Both the position numbers and the translations under genes were made by a program. From contig CAYRKW010000005.1 of NCBI GenBank assembly GCA_964425135.1, forward strand, positions 17,147-81,146: a stretch of 64,000 nt of DNA. The letters run 5' to 3'. Source of the DNA: CAYLLD01 sp964425135 (GTDB taxonomy: Bacteria; Pseudomonadota; Alphaproteobacteria; Rhodobacterales; Rhodobacteraceae). The notes beneath the pieces are model-generated. The model saw only the letters and a list, made by a program, of their open reading frames with translations, was not told where the DNA came from and did not search any database. Below are positions 8,954-18,240 of this stretch, piece by piece (position 1 is the first letter of the stretch; the number at the start of each line of letters is the position of its first letter).

Positions 8954-9001
8954 TGCCCGGTGTTGCGCCTTTCAGCCCCCACCCCAGCGCGACACCGGGC
9001 A
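8954..9001 (+). terminator. Long hairpin upstream of recQ, terminator or sRNA 3' end
   Basis: A 15-bp stem between 8954-8968 and 8987-9001 (TGCCCGGTGT against ACACCGGGCA, then GCGC against GCGC). A single U-G pair fits plus-strand RNA. The 18-nt loop contains AGCCCCCAC, and pyrimidine-rich TCTTCCTGCTTCTCC follows. It could end a small RNA encoded at 8640-9000 or act in the recQ leader about 100 bp before the start codon. Confidence 0.45.
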
Positions 9002-9103
9002 TCTTCCTGCTTCTCCGCAAAACCCGCCGCTTACCGCGAAATTGTATCGCAGAGCCGTGATTGTGGTTCCGCTTGGTATCCGACCAAGCTAGATGTCGCT
9101 GCC

Positions 9104-11176
9104 ATGTCGGATGCTTCCATTCTCAGAACAGTTTTCGGGTTTGACCGCTTGCGCGCGGCGCAGCAGCCGGTGATTGATGCGGTGCGCGCGGGCCGTGATG
9201 TGCTGGCGATTATGCCAACGGGGGGCGGCAAATCGCTGTGCTATCAGCTTCCGGCGCTGGAGCGTGAGGGGCTGACGGTTGTGATCTCGCCGCTGATTGC
9301 CCTGATGCGCGATCAGGTGCGGGCGCTGCGCGAATTGGGCGTGGCGGCAGGGGCACTGACGTCCGGCAATACGGAGGAGGAAACGGAGGCAGTTTTCTCG
9401 CAGCTTGAGTCCGGCACCTTGCGGCTTTTGTACATGGCGCCGGAGCGGCTCGGCTCGGGCGGCGCGATCCATCTTTTGCGCAAAACCGGCGTTGCCTCTC
9501 TCGCGATTGATGAGGCGCATTGTGTCTCGCAATGGGGGCATGATTTTCGACCCGACTACCTACGCATTGGCGAGCTGATCAAAGCGCTACCCGACGTTCA
9601 GGTCACCGCTTTCACCGCGACAGCCGACGCCCAGACCCGCGACGATATCATCCGACGCCTGTTCGACGCGCCGCCGGAGATTTTCATCCAAGGCTTTGAT
9701 CGCCCCAATCTGCGGCTTGCCTTTGCCGTGAAGAAAGAGCCGCGCAAACAGCTTCTGGATTTCGTGACCGTGCGGCGGAGGCAGTCGGGCATCGTTTATT
9801 GCGGCACGCGCAACAAGACCGAGGTGCTGGCCAAAGCACTGAACGAGGCGGGTCTCAAGGCGCTCCATTACCACGCTGGGATGGAGGCGGAGGCGCGGCG
9901 GGAGGCGGAAATCCGGTTTCAGCAGGAAGACGGTCTGGTGGTTTGCGCAACCGTGGCGTTCGGGATGGGGATCGACAAGCCGGATATTCGCTTTGTCGTA
10001 CATGCGGATTTGCCCAAATCGGTCGAGGCGTATTATCAGGAGATCGGACGTGCAGGGCGTGATGGCGATCCGGCGGAGACGCTGGTGCTCTATGGCCCCG
10101 ACGATATCCGCCTGCGCCGCTCGCAAATTGACGACGGGCTGGCGGAGAACGACCGCAAAGGCGCAGATCACGGGCGGCTTAACGCGCTTTTGGGTCTTGC
10201 GGAGGCGCAAGGGTGCCGTCGGCAATTGTTGCTGCGCTATTTCGGCGAGGATAGCGCGCCGTGCGGGAATTGTGATCTGTGCAGTTCGCCGCCTGAAACC
10301 TTCGATGCGACCGAGGCGGTGCGCATGGCGCTCTCGGCGGTTTTGCGCACCGAGCAGATGTTCGGGACAGGCCATCTGATCGACGTGCTGCTTGGCAATG
10401 AGACCGAAAAGACGCGGCGCTGGAAACATGGCGCGCTGCCGACCTTTGGCGTGGGAAAGAATTGGGATCGCGGCCAGTGGGGCTCGATCTTTCGGCAGAT
10501 ACTGGGGCTTGATCTGGTCCGGCCTGATCCCAGCCGCAAGGGCGCTTTGCAGATGACCGAGCTTGCGCGCCCGATCTTGCGGGGCGAGAAAGAGGTGATG
10601 CTGCGGGTCGATACGATTGAAGCGCGCGCGGCGCGGCGCCGGTCAGAGCCACTTGCTTTGGTGGCCGAAGAGGATGAAGCGTTGCTCTCTGCGCTCAAGT
10701 CCAAACGCCGCGCATTGGCGGAGGCGGCGCGCGTGCCGGCCTATGTCATTTTTGCGGATAAAACTCTCAACGAGATGGCGACGCGCAAGCCTGCGAGCCT
10801 TGATGATATGATGGGGATCACCGGGGTTGGGGCCAAGAAGTTGGATAAATATGGGGCGACATTCCTCGCGGTTATCAACGAAGACGTCGATATTCCGCAT
10901 CCGGCGCGCAACAGGTTGTCGGGCCGCAGTGAAGGCGCGGTGTTTGATCAGCTTCAGGAGGCACAAAACCGACTTGCGCGCGGGGAAAACGGGCTGGATA
11001 TCTATATGTCCTGCTCCAGCAGTACGCTTGCCAAAATTGCTCGCTATCGCCCGGCCTCGATGGAGGATCTGGCGTCCATCGGCGGCGTCGGGGCATCGAA
11101 AGCGGAGCGTTTTGGCGCGGCCTTCATGGACGTGCTGCATGGCGCTGATGATGCGATTGTCGATGAGGCGCATTGA
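9104..11176 (+). CDS. recQ: ATP-dependent DNA helicase RecQ
   Basis: A 690-residue 3'-5' DNA helicase acting in recombination and fork repair. Order: DEAH helicase core with Walker A MPTGGGKSLCYQLPAL and box II/aromatic loop IDEAHCVSQWGHDFRPDY; second RecA lobe ending in the arginine finger YYQEIGRAGRDG; zinc-binding RQC region with CGNCDLC; then two C-terminal HRDC domains, one around ARVPAYVIFADKTLNEMA and one around DIYMSCSSSTLAKIARY. Two HRDC copies are more than in E. coli RecQ. The start ATG 9104 (MSDASILRTVFGF) matches the family N-terminus; the longer open frame upstream is spurious. Confidence 0.96.
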   Translation: MSDASILRTVFGFDRLRAAQQPVIDAVRAGRDVLAIMPTGGGKSLCYQLPALEREGLTVVISPLIALMRDQVRALRELGVAAGALTSGNTEEETEAVFSQLESGTLRLLYMAPERLGSGGAIHLLRKTGVASLAIDEAHCVSQWGHDFRPDYLRIGELIKALPDVQVTAFTATADAQTRDDIIRRLFDAPPEIFIQGFDRPNLRLAFAVKKEPRKQLLDFVTVRRRQSGIVYCGTRNKTEVLAKALNEAGLKALHYHAGMEAEARREAEIRFQQEDGLVVCATVAFGMGIDKPDIRFVVHADLPKSVEAYYQEIGRAGRDGDPAETLVLYGPDDIRLRRSQIDDGLAENDRKGADHGRLNALLGLAEAQGCRRQLLLRYFGEDSAPCGNCDLCSSPPETFDATEAVRMALSAVLRTEQMFGTGHLIDVLLGNETEKTRRWKHGALPTFGVGKNWDRGQWGSIFRQILGLDLVRPDPSRKGALQMTELARPILRGEKEVMLRVDTIEARAARRRSEPLALVAEEDEALLSALKSKRRALAEAARVPAYVIFADKTLNEMATRKPASLDDMMGITGVGAKKLDKYGATFLAVINEDVDIPHPARNRLSGRSEGAVFDQLQEAQNRLARGENGLDIYMSCSSSTLAKIARYRPASMEDLASIGGVGASKAERFGAAFMDVLHGADDAIVDEAH

Positions 11177-11218
11177 TGCGATGATCGCGCGAGCGCGGCG
11201 CAACAGGGAGCCTACCCG

Positions 11219-11929
11219 ATGAAGCTACTGGTTTTTCAACATATCGATTGCGAACATCCCGGATCGTTCCGGGCGTTTCTGGCTGAGGATGAGGTAGAGG
11301 TCACGGCGGTAGATCTGCACAAGGGCGCGCCGATCCCTGACCTGGACGGTTTTGATGCGCTCTGGGTTATGGGCGGTCCGATGGATGTGTGGGATGTGGA
11401 TACCTGCCCGTGGCTGATCCCTGAGAAAGCGGCGATCCGTGAGTGGGTGCAGACCCACAAAAAACCCTATCTGGGTTTGTGTTTGGGCCATCAACTTCTT
11501 GCAGATGCATTGGGCGGCATATGCGGTCCACAAACGCCGCCAGAGATTGGCATCATGGATATTGCGCTGACGGATGCGGGTCGCGGCGATCCGCTGTTTG
11601 ACGGGCTACCCGCGCAGCAAAAGTGCCTGCAATGGCATTCGGTTGCTGTGCGCCAAGCGCCGGATGGGGCGCAGATTTTGGCGAGCTCGCGCGACTGCGC
11701 CAATCAGGCCATGCGCATAGGACCGCGTGTCTGGTCCATGCAGTACCATGTGGAGCTGGAGCCGGATACGGTGGATAACTGGGCCGAAGTGCCTGCCTAT
11801 CATGAGGCGTTGATGAACTCGATTGGCGAAGATGGTTTTGCGCGAATGCAACAGGATGCGGCTGCGAATATGGATGATTTCACAGCGGCGGCGCGGCGGA
11901 TATACCGGAATTTTCGGGCGCAGATGTAG
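11219..11929 (+). CDS. Class I glutamine amidotransferase (GMP synthase-like)
   Basis: 236 residues of the class I GATase fold. The nucleophile cysteine elbow is GLCLGHQLLADALGG, near residue 85, and the catalytic His/Glu lie in SMQYHVELEPDT. It carries only the amidotransferase domain, like the stand-alone YfeJ/GuaA-related proteins that act on small amines or glutamyl compounds. The start follows GGGAGCC with good spacing, 42 bp after recQ. Substrate unknown. Confidence 0.9.
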   Translation: MKLLVFQHIDCEHPGSFRAFLAEDEVEVTAVDLHKGAPIPDLDGFDALWVMGGPMDVWDVDTCPWLIPEKAAIREWVQTHKKPYLGLCLGHQLLADALGGICGPQTPPEIGIMDIALTDAGRGDPLFDGLPAQQKCLQWHSVAVRQAPDGAQILASSRDCANQAMRIGPRVWSMQYHVELEPDTVDNWAEVPAYHEALMNSIGEDGFARMQQDAAANMDDFTAAARRIYRNFRAQM

Positions 11930-12104
11930 GCGGATAATGCGCCTGCCTTTTAGAGCGCCGTCCCGCGGCACGGCGATTTGTTGCGGCAGGTGCAAAACTC
12001 GGTGATACGGCGGTTTGGCAATCGTAAATCGCTTTTTACAACGATCTGATCGCCGTACCCCGGCCCTGCGATACGCTCATATCACGATTTGATCGAGATG
12101 CGCT

Positions 12105-12872
12105 CTATCGCGCGCCCATGCGGATGGCGCCGTCAATGCGGATGACCTCGCCGTTGAGCATGGGATTTTCTAGGATGTGGGAGACGAGCCCAGCAAATTC
12201 CGACGGATCGCCCAGGCGCGGCGGATAGGGAACCTGCGCGCCCAGTGAAGCCTGCACATCTTCGGGCAGCCCATCGACCATCGGCGTTTTGAAGAGCCCA
12301 GGCGCGAGGGCGCAGACTCGGATGCCCAGCGGCGCCAGATCGCGTGCCATCGGCAACGTCATCCCGGCCACCGCTGCTTTGGACGCGGAATAGGCGATCT
12401 GTCCGACCTGACCCTCATAGGCGGCGATGGAGGCGGTGTTGACGATGACCCCGCGTGCGTCATCTTTGCCGATGGGATCAAGCGCGGCCATATGCGTTGC
12501 CGCGTGGGTCGCGCAGTTGAACGTGCCCATGAGGTTGACCTGAATGGTCTGGTTGAAGCTCTCGTAATCATGCGGCTCGCCTTTCGACGTGGTCTTTCCC
12601 GCGCGCACGATACCTGCGCAATTAATCATCACGCGCGGCGCGCCAAGTGCGTCTTTGACCTGCGCAAACCCATCAGCGACAGATTGGGGATCGGCCACAT
12701 CGACGGGGGCAAAAACACCATGCAGCGCCTGCGCCATCGCAGAACCACCTTCGGTGTCAAGATCAAAAAGCGCGATCTTCATGCCTGCTGCGTGCAAAGT
12801 CTTGGCACATTGCGCGCCAAGCCCTGATGCTCCGCCCGTGATTAGGGCTGTATGACCTTTCCAAAGGCTCAT
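12105..12872 (-). CDS. SDR-family 3-hydroxyacyl-CoA dehydrogenase (HSD10-like)
   Basis: 255 residues of a short-chain dehydrogenase. The NAD-binding glycine motif is TGGASGLGAQCA, NCAG follows, and the catalytic Ser/Tyr/Lys appear in NTASIAAYEGQVGQIAYSAS with the lysine just after. The insertion GPHDYESFNQTI-like region and the ending NGEVIRIDGAIRM match type II 3-hydroxyacyl-CoA dehydrogenases used in isoleucine and branched fatty acid breakdown. The start ATG 12872 follows AGAGGAAGAGC; the open frame continues 39 codons upstream but lacks family similarity there. Confidence 0.88.
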   Translation of the reverse strand: MSLWKGHTALITGGASGLGAQCAKTLHAAGMKIALFDLDTEGGSAMAQALHGVFAPVDVADPQSVADGFAQVKDALGAPRVMINCAGIVRAGKTTSKGEPHDYESFNQTIQVNLMGTFNCATHAATHMAALDPIGKDDARGVIVNTASIAAYEGQVGQIAYSASKAAVAGMTLPMARDLAPLGIRVCALAPGLFKTPMVDGLPEDVQASLGAQVPYPPRLGDPSEFAGLVSHILENPMLNGEVIRIDGAIRMGAR

Positions 12873-13064
12873 GCTCTTCCTCTTTTGCAACAGATTTTTT
12901 ACAGTTTTGGGCTGCTTGTGGAGAATGCACAAGTTCGGATTACGAGCGTCCCCATCATTAACGCCAACGGCGCAAATGCAGGGAATCATTGACGCAAAGT
13001 ATTAAGTTCCGCAGGATAATCGCCGTTATTGCGCTATGTATTTATTGCCAAATGGGGGTTGCAA

Positions 13065-14323
13065 ATGAATTTGATGACAAAAACCGAAGATCTTTTTTCG
13101 CTGACGCTGGACCATAGCGAGGCGACATATCTGGACCGGGAGAAGCTGTTGGAACGGCAGCGCCGCGTTCAGGCGGCTTTTGATCCCAAGGGACTGGCGG
13201 ATCTCAAAACCATGGTGGACGCGTATATCGCAGGCACGCGCGATTTGTCGGCGATGGAGTTTTATCTGGAGTTTGAACAGGCCTGCGCGCTGGTTCTGTT
13301 CCACACGCTGCCGCGTCGGGGTGAGCGGAACAAACATGCAAACGGGTTGCAGCAGACCTATGGCGATCATATCCGGCTGATGATGCTCGGGTTCGACAAG
13401 TTCGATGAGAGCGACATGGATTGGGTGATGACCCGTCGGTGGATGGACCCGATTTCAATCGAGCGTCCTGAGCTTGAAGAGAGCGTGCAGCGCTATCTTG
13501 ATCTGAAATTCAGCCGTTCGGAGAAAGTGGCGGTCTGGATCACCAGCGCGCTGCACGACTATGGCAAGATTTTCCGTCGTGGGTATGGGCTGGATGCGGA
13601 GGATGCCGCGCCATTGTGCGAGGATTTGGTTGAGGCGCTCGCGCCCGACGGGATGAGCGAATTGATCCATTACGGCATTCGCAATCATGATCTGATCGAG
13701 TACACAATCTCGGGCGATACCCCTGCAAGTTTCATTACAGCGCCGCTCATGGATGTGCCTGAGAGTGTACGGGATCGTGCCATGCCAATGCTGGGGATCA
13801 TTCAGCATATTGGCGCGGCGAGCCTTGGCGAAGGGCGTCTTTCTGGCGCGAAGCTGGAGATCTACAACGCCTGTTGTGATGGTTCGATTGTCGCGGATGG
13901 CTCGATTGCGGCACGCTTGGCTCGATTGCGGCACGCTTGGGTCGGATGCTTTACGGCCCGCGCGCGGTGCCTGATGCTCAGGCAACGGCAAAGGCACAGG
14001 CGCAACTTGATGCGATGGACGCAGGAGTGCGAGCGGATCTTGAGGCGCTGCTCGAAGACACGGTGCTGCTCGGGTGGGAGCCGATTTACGACATGGTGGA
14101 AGAGACCGAGACGGACGAAGCTGCGTCGGTTGCGCGTCAGATCAAGGCGCTTGAGATCACGCATCAGCTTTGGAGCGATGCTGGCAAGCCAGAGCATGTC
14201 GTCTATGCCCGTCCGCATCTGTTGGTGAAGGCTGCTGGGACGGATGGCGACACATCGCGCGCGGGTAATGAGGACACGATGGCTGATTTGCTGAATGGCG
14301 CGAAGGCGTTGATTTTGCGGTAG
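13065..14323 (+). pseudogene. HD-domain-like protein gene, frameshifted by a 20-bp duplication
   Basis: From the ATG at 13065 (after GGGGG) the frame encodes a protein with an HD-type metal-site pattern (ITSALHDYGKIFRRG and later IRNHDLIEY). At 13901-13940 an exact 20-bp sequence occurs twice in tandem. After it the frame runs into arginine-rich nonsense up to 14228, while the sensible continuation (MLYGPRAVPDAQATAK to the stop at 14323) is two frames away. Removing one copy gives an uninterrupted 412-residue protein. Either the gene is inactivated in this strain or the duplication is an assembly error. Function of the intact form unknown; HD-superfamily phosphohydrolase is the likeliest class. 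Confidence 0.8.
13901..13940 (+). repeat. Exact 20-bp tandem duplication causing a frameshift
   Basis: Positions 13901-13920 and 13921-13940 are identical (CTCGATTGCGGCACGCTTGG). The preceding codons already contain a related motif (GGTTCGATTGTCGCGGAT), giving a template for strand slippage. Twenty is not a multiple of three, so the downstream frame is lost. Confidence 0.97.
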
Positions 14324-14455
14324 GTTGGCGTTTGGGTGTTTTGGATTGAGCGCCCGTCCGGCGGTGCTGGGTGCGCGTAATTTTCTTAACCATCTCATTT
14401 GGCGACATACAAGAAGCCGTATTTTGAGGTTTTGCTAGAGCATATCATTTAAACA

Positions 14456-14542
14456 TGTACCGTCCGGCACCGCCTGACAGCCCATGACCTAAAAGCCGAA
14501 AGTGAATTGTGAGCGGCCTGCCCAGGGTTGCGGGCTGTCCTC
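14456..14542. repeat. Intergenic palindromic repeat, copy 1
   Basis: Begins TGTACCGTCCGGCACCGCC-TGACAGCCC and ends CCCAGGGTTGCGGGCTGTCCT. Its arms GACAGCCC and GGGCTGTC are complementary. The same start and end sequences occur at 20087-20173 with a different centre, so this is a dispersed REP-like element lying between genes. Confidence 0.65.
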
Positions 14543-14553
14543 TTGAGAAAACG

Positions 14554-15747
14554 CTATTTCCCCTTCAATACATCCACCCGCGCGACCAGACGTTGAGTGC
14601 GCTCGTCCCATGTTTCCGCCGCCACGCTGGCGCGAAGAGCTTGGCGCTTGTCCTCGGTCAAAGGGGTTTGCAGAGCGCCACGCACTTTGGTGATGAAATC
14701 GCTGCGATCAGATGCAATCGCAATCCGGTCGGCAAATCTACGGGCTTCGGGGTAGTCGGTTGAGACGACGCTCAGACCGAGCGCCAGATATTCTTTCATT
14801 TTGATCGGGTTGCAGTACCAGATCCACTCATTCTCCTGATACGGCAGCAGCGCCACGTCAAAGAATGCGCCGTAGGCCGGCACCTCTTCGTAAGGCTTGC
14901 GCCCGAGTAGATGGATGTTGCCGTATCCCTCCATCTCTACCGTCGAATCCTGCGCATCACCGATAAGCACGATCTGCGCCTCCGGTATCTCGGTCGCAAG
15001 TTCGGTGAAATATGAGAAATCGACCATCTGTGCGCGCAGGTTGCCGAAAAAGCCGATGCGTGGTTTGGGGATTTGCGCAAGATCATCGGGCTCTTTTTCG
15101 AAGGTCTGATAATCAAAATGCGCCGAGTCCACACCGTGATCGAGATGCATGGCGCGACCGCTGGTCAGCGCGGCTTCTTCGGTCATCAACGCCTCGTTCA
15201 CATAGAGCGTCAGATCGGCCTGGCTGAGCAGCTCTTGCTCCAATTGGCGGATCAGCGACTGGTTGGCTTCCTTAAACAGCGAATGCTTGTCCGAACGGTT
15301 ATAGATCACCGCTGACCGCTTCATCCCTTGTGCCACCGGCCAGGCAACCGGCGGGGTGAGGAATATCACCGGCGATTTGATCCCGACAATCCGCGCCGCC
15401 AGCGAGACCTGCATGCGCACAAACCATGCGCTGAACCGGCGGCTGAGGGCCGTTCCGTAGAAGGGCCAGGGCAAGGGCGAATAGATGTAGAGATTGGGTA
15501 GGTTCGGATCACCCCGCCGCAGCGCGCGGGCGATAGACTTGAGCTTGCGCCAGATTTTGTGGAGCGGGCGGGAGGTTTTGCCTGGGGTCGGGAATCGCAT
15601 GCCGATGCTGTTGACGATCAGCACTTTATGCTCGCGCGCAAGCCGCGTGAGGATCTGCAAATCCGAATGGGCGCGGTTGTGATACCACCAGTCAACGCCT
15701 GCAAAGCCGATGAAGTCGGCGGGTTTATCCGTCGTTGGTTTTGGCAA
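14554..15747 (-). CDS. Glycosyltransferase (GT-B fold, group 1-like)
   Basis: 397 residues. The N-terminal half begins with DFIGFAGVDWWYHNRAHSD. The C-terminal nucleotide-sugar-binding half includes PRIGFFGNLRAQMVDF, VVLIGDAQDS-like strands, VALLPYQENEWIWYCNPIKM and KEYLALGLSVVSTDYPEARR, the usual end of the donor site in GT4-like enzymes. It transfers a sugar from a nucleotide donor to an unknown acceptor, probably in surface polysaccharide synthesis. Its start overlaps the end of the upstream nucleotidyltransferase gene by 23 bp, so the two are co-transcribed. Confidence 0.85.
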   Translation of the reverse strand: MPKPTTDKPADFIGFAGVDWWYHNRAHSDLQILTRLAREHKVLIVNSIGMRFPTPGKTSRPLHKIWRKLKSIARALRRGDPNLPNLYIYSPLPWPFYGTALSRRFSAWFVRMQVSLAARIVGIKSPVIFLTPPVAWPVAQGMKRSAVIYNRSDKHSLFKEANQSLIRQLEQELLSQADLTLYVNEALMTEEAALTSGRAMHLDHGVDSAHFDYQTFEKEPDDLAQIPKPRIGFFGNLRAQMVDFSYFTELATEIPEAQIVLIGDAQDSTVEMEGYGNIHLLGRKPYEEVPAYGAFFDVALLPYQENEWIWYCNPIKMKEYLALGLSVVSTDYPEARRFADRIAIASDRSDFITKVRGALQTPLTEDKRQALRASVAAETWDERTQRLVARVDVLKGK

Positions 15748-16696
15748 GGATGCGGCTTTCTATCGACTGGTTGGCAAGGGTCATGTCGGCGCCGATAATG
15801 GTGGCTTCGATGTGACAATCGGTGATGGTACAATCGCGGCCAATCATGGCGTTGGAGAGCGTTGACTTTGCGACGGTGCTGCCGTCCTCAATGGTCACAT
15901 TCGGGCCTATTGTGCTGGTGCTGAGGTGGACATTTTCGCCGATATGAGCAGGCGGAATGATCGTCACATCTTCGGAGGGATCAGGCTGTGCGCCGTTCCG
16001 TGCGATCAGCACTGCGTTGGTCGCCAGAAGCGCAGCAAGATTGCCGCAATCATACCAGTTGTCTACGGCCTCTACCTTGATCTGCGCGCCGTCCTCAACC
16101 ATGCCGTTGAGTGCATAGGTAAAGAAATATTCCCCCTTGATAGCCGGTTGCTTCATGATCGTTTCGAGATTGCGCAGCATCAATGCGTGATCGGCGATGA
16201 AATAGAGACCAATGTTGGCGTTGCGCCCGACATCCTCATCAGACTTCTCGATAATCTCCAGCATATTGCCCTGCGGATCACTTTGCGCGATGCCGTAGTT
16301 TTCCGGATCATCCACAAGTTGCGTCCAGATGATATTCTGGCTCTGATCGGTGTTCAGACCAGCGATATCCGCATCAAAGAGCGTGTCGCCAAAAACGATC
16401 AGCGTCGGGCCGTCGATATGATCGCGCGCAGCCCAAACCGCGCCACCTGTGCCGTCCAGTTGCTCTTGCAGCACGATAGAATAACGGCCTTTGTAGTGCG
16501 CGGCGAGGTAAGCCTCTATTTGCGCGCTAAGATAGCCTGCGATGACAACCAGCTCATCAATCTCGACCTGTTTGAGTGATGTGAGGATATGCGAGAGCAC
16601 CGGCGCACCGGCGACGTGAACGAGCGGTTTGGGCGTGGTATCGGTCAGTGGGCTCAATCGCGTGCCCTTACCGGCCAGCAGTAAAACAACCTTCAT
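15725..16696 (-). CDS. Sugar-phosphate nucleotidyltransferase with left-handed helix domain
   Basis: About 323 residues. The nucleotide-binding signature LLAGKGTRLSPLTDTTPKPL starts the Rossmann-like domain, and VFGDTLFDAD carries the metal-binding Asp. The C-terminal third (IIPPAHIGENVHLSTSTIGP onwards) has the hexapeptide periodicity of a left-handed beta-helix, as in GlmU/ManC-like enzymes. It makes an NDP-sugar, presumably the donor for the adjacent glycosyltransferase. I used the ATG at 16696 (MKVVLLLAGKG); an in-frame ATG at 16738 would add 14 residues. Confidence 0.87.
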   Translation of the reverse strand: MKVVLLLAGKGTRLSPLTDTTPKPLVHVAGAPVLSHILTSLKQVEIDELVVIAGYLSAQIEAYLAAHYKGRYSIVLQEQLDGTGGAVWAARDHIDGPTLIVFGDTLFDADIAGLNTDQSQNIIWTQLVDDPENYGIAQSDPQGNMLEIIEKSDEDVGRNANIGLYFIADHALMLRNLETIMKQPAIKGEYFFTYALNGMVEDGAQIKVEAVDNWYDCGNLAALLATNAVLIARNGAQPDPSEDVTIIPPAHIGENVHLSTSTIGPNVTIEDGSTVAKSTLSNAMIGRDCTITDCHIEATIIGADMTLANQSIESRILAKTNDG

Positions 16697-16981
16697 ACCC
16701 GGCCTATTCCCCGTTTCCCCTGTGCCATTGCCCTGCATCTACGCTGCGCCAATCGTGACACAACACCGCGTGCAATGCTACAGATTTACGCAGCAGCCGG
16801 TGCGCCAGTGTCAGCTTGGTATATTTTCTTTGAGGTCGACGTCGTTGCGGAACCGCTTTTGCACCGCGATTGCGGCAAAACCGGCGATGGGGTGTCGTTC
16901 GAGGCGGCGCTGATGACGGCTTTTCGCTTGGGGCACGGAGCGACCTATGCGATGTGTCTTTGAGACAAAACGAAGCAGAAT

Positions 16982-18115
16982 ATGTTGGGCACGATGGTGC
17001 AAGTATTCACTGGTGCGGATATCCATGACGGGGTGCGATTGCATCGCGGCAAGGCGCTTGTTGTGGATGACACTCATGTGTCGATTATCGCGCTCGCGGG
17101 CAGGCCGCGCGATGCGGATGTTATCGCACTGGAGAACGGGATCATCGCGCCGGGGTTTGTGGATTTGCAGGTCAATGGCGGTGGTGGGCTCATGTTCAAC
17201 GACGCTCAAACCGTGGCAGCTCTTGAGCAGATTGCGCATGCGCATCGGCGGCTCGGGACGGCCGCGTTCCTGCCGACCCTGATTTCAGATACGCCGAAGC
17301 GTGTGCTGGCTGCAATTGAGGCGGTCGAGGCGGCAATCGCGAAAGAGGTTCCGGGCATTGTTGGGCTGCATCTGGAGGGCCCGCATCTGGCGCCCTCGCG
17401 CAAGGGTGCACATGATGCGCAGCATTTGCGGATGATGGAGGCGGCTGATCTGGCGCTTTTGGTTGAGGCAGCCGCGCGATTGCCCAATCTGATGGTGACG
17501 GTTGCGCCTGAGATGGTGACGCTTGCACAAATCAGGGCCTTGGCGCAGGCAGGTGTCATCGTATCGCTCGGACATTCTGATGCGGATTATGATACGGCGA
17601 TGGCGGCGTTTGAGGCTGGCGCCTGCTGCGTGACCCATCTTTACAATGCGATGAGCCAGATGACATCGCGCGCGCCGGGTCTGGTGGGGGCTGCTTTGGC
17701 GCGGGAGGATGTTTTTGCGGGGCTCATCGCGGACGGTGTGCATGTGCATCCCGCGATGATGCAACTTGCACTGGAGCAAAAGACGCGGATGTTTGTCGTG
17801 ACCGATGCGATGGCGGTGGCCGGGTCTGACAAGAGCGCGTTTGCTTTGAACGGGCGACAGGTTCAGCGCGCCGATGGGCGGTTGACGCTGGAGGATGGGA
17901 CGCTTGCAGGCGCTGATCTGACACTGCCGCGCGCGGTGCAGGTGCTGGTTCAGAACTGCGGGCAGGATATCGAAACGGCGATTGCGCGGGCGACCTCACT
18001 GCCTGCGCAACTGCTGAACGTCCGCGGCGATTTGGGTGGGTTGAACGCGGGGCCGCAGACGCTTTTGCACATCGATCTGGATCGCGGTGTTTGCGCTCCG
18101 TTGATCAGGGCATAG
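16982..18115 (+). CDS. nagA: N-acetylglucosamine-6-phosphate deacetylase
   Basis: 377 residues of the amidohydrolase superfamily. Family marks are PGFVDLQVNGGGG, the metal/substrate segment GLHLEGPHLAPSRKGAHD, LGHSDADYDTAMAAFEAGA followed by THLYNAMSQM, and catalytic Asp in VVTDAMAVAG. NagA converts GlcNAc-6-phosphate to glucosamine-6-phosphate in chitin or murein amino-sugar recycling. No nagB or GlcNAc kinase lies nearby. The start at 16982 has only a weak SD; an ATG at 16994 (MVQVFTGADIHDG) is equally possible. The 285 bp upstream, shared with the divergent nucleotidyltransferase, show no clear motif. Confidence 0.93.
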   Translation: MLGTMVQVFTGADIHDGVRLHRGKALVVDDTHVSIIALAGRPRDADVIALENGIIAPGFVDLQVNGGGGLMFNDAQTVAALEQIAHAHRRLGTAAFLPTLISDTPKRVLAAIEAVEAAIAKEVPGIVGLHLEGPHLAPSRKGAHDAQHLRMMEAADLALLVEAAARLPNLMVTVAPEMVTLAQIRALAQAGVIVSLGHSDADYDTAMAAFEAGACCVTHLYNAMSQMTSRAPGLVGAALAREDVFAGLIADGVHVHPAMMQLALEQKTRMFVVTDAMAVAGSDKSAFALNGRQVQRADGRLTLEDGTLAGADLTLPRAVQVLVQNCGQDIETAIARATSLPAQLLNVRGDLGGLNAGPQTLLHIDLDRGVCAPLIRA

Positions 18116-18240
18116 CGGGCAAGGGTTGCTCGGACGCCAGCTCATAAAGGTGGCCCCTTCATCACCACTGGGATATGATGCGGCAAACGCGCGCTCTATG
18201 CCGCGCGCCACGTCCTTCAAACGCAGCCGGAGAACCACTT

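Noticed and set aside
8960..9103. N-terminal extension of RecQ from 8960
   Set aside because: The extension would be translated from the hairpin region, has no helicase similarity, and the family N-terminus begins at the ATG at 9104.
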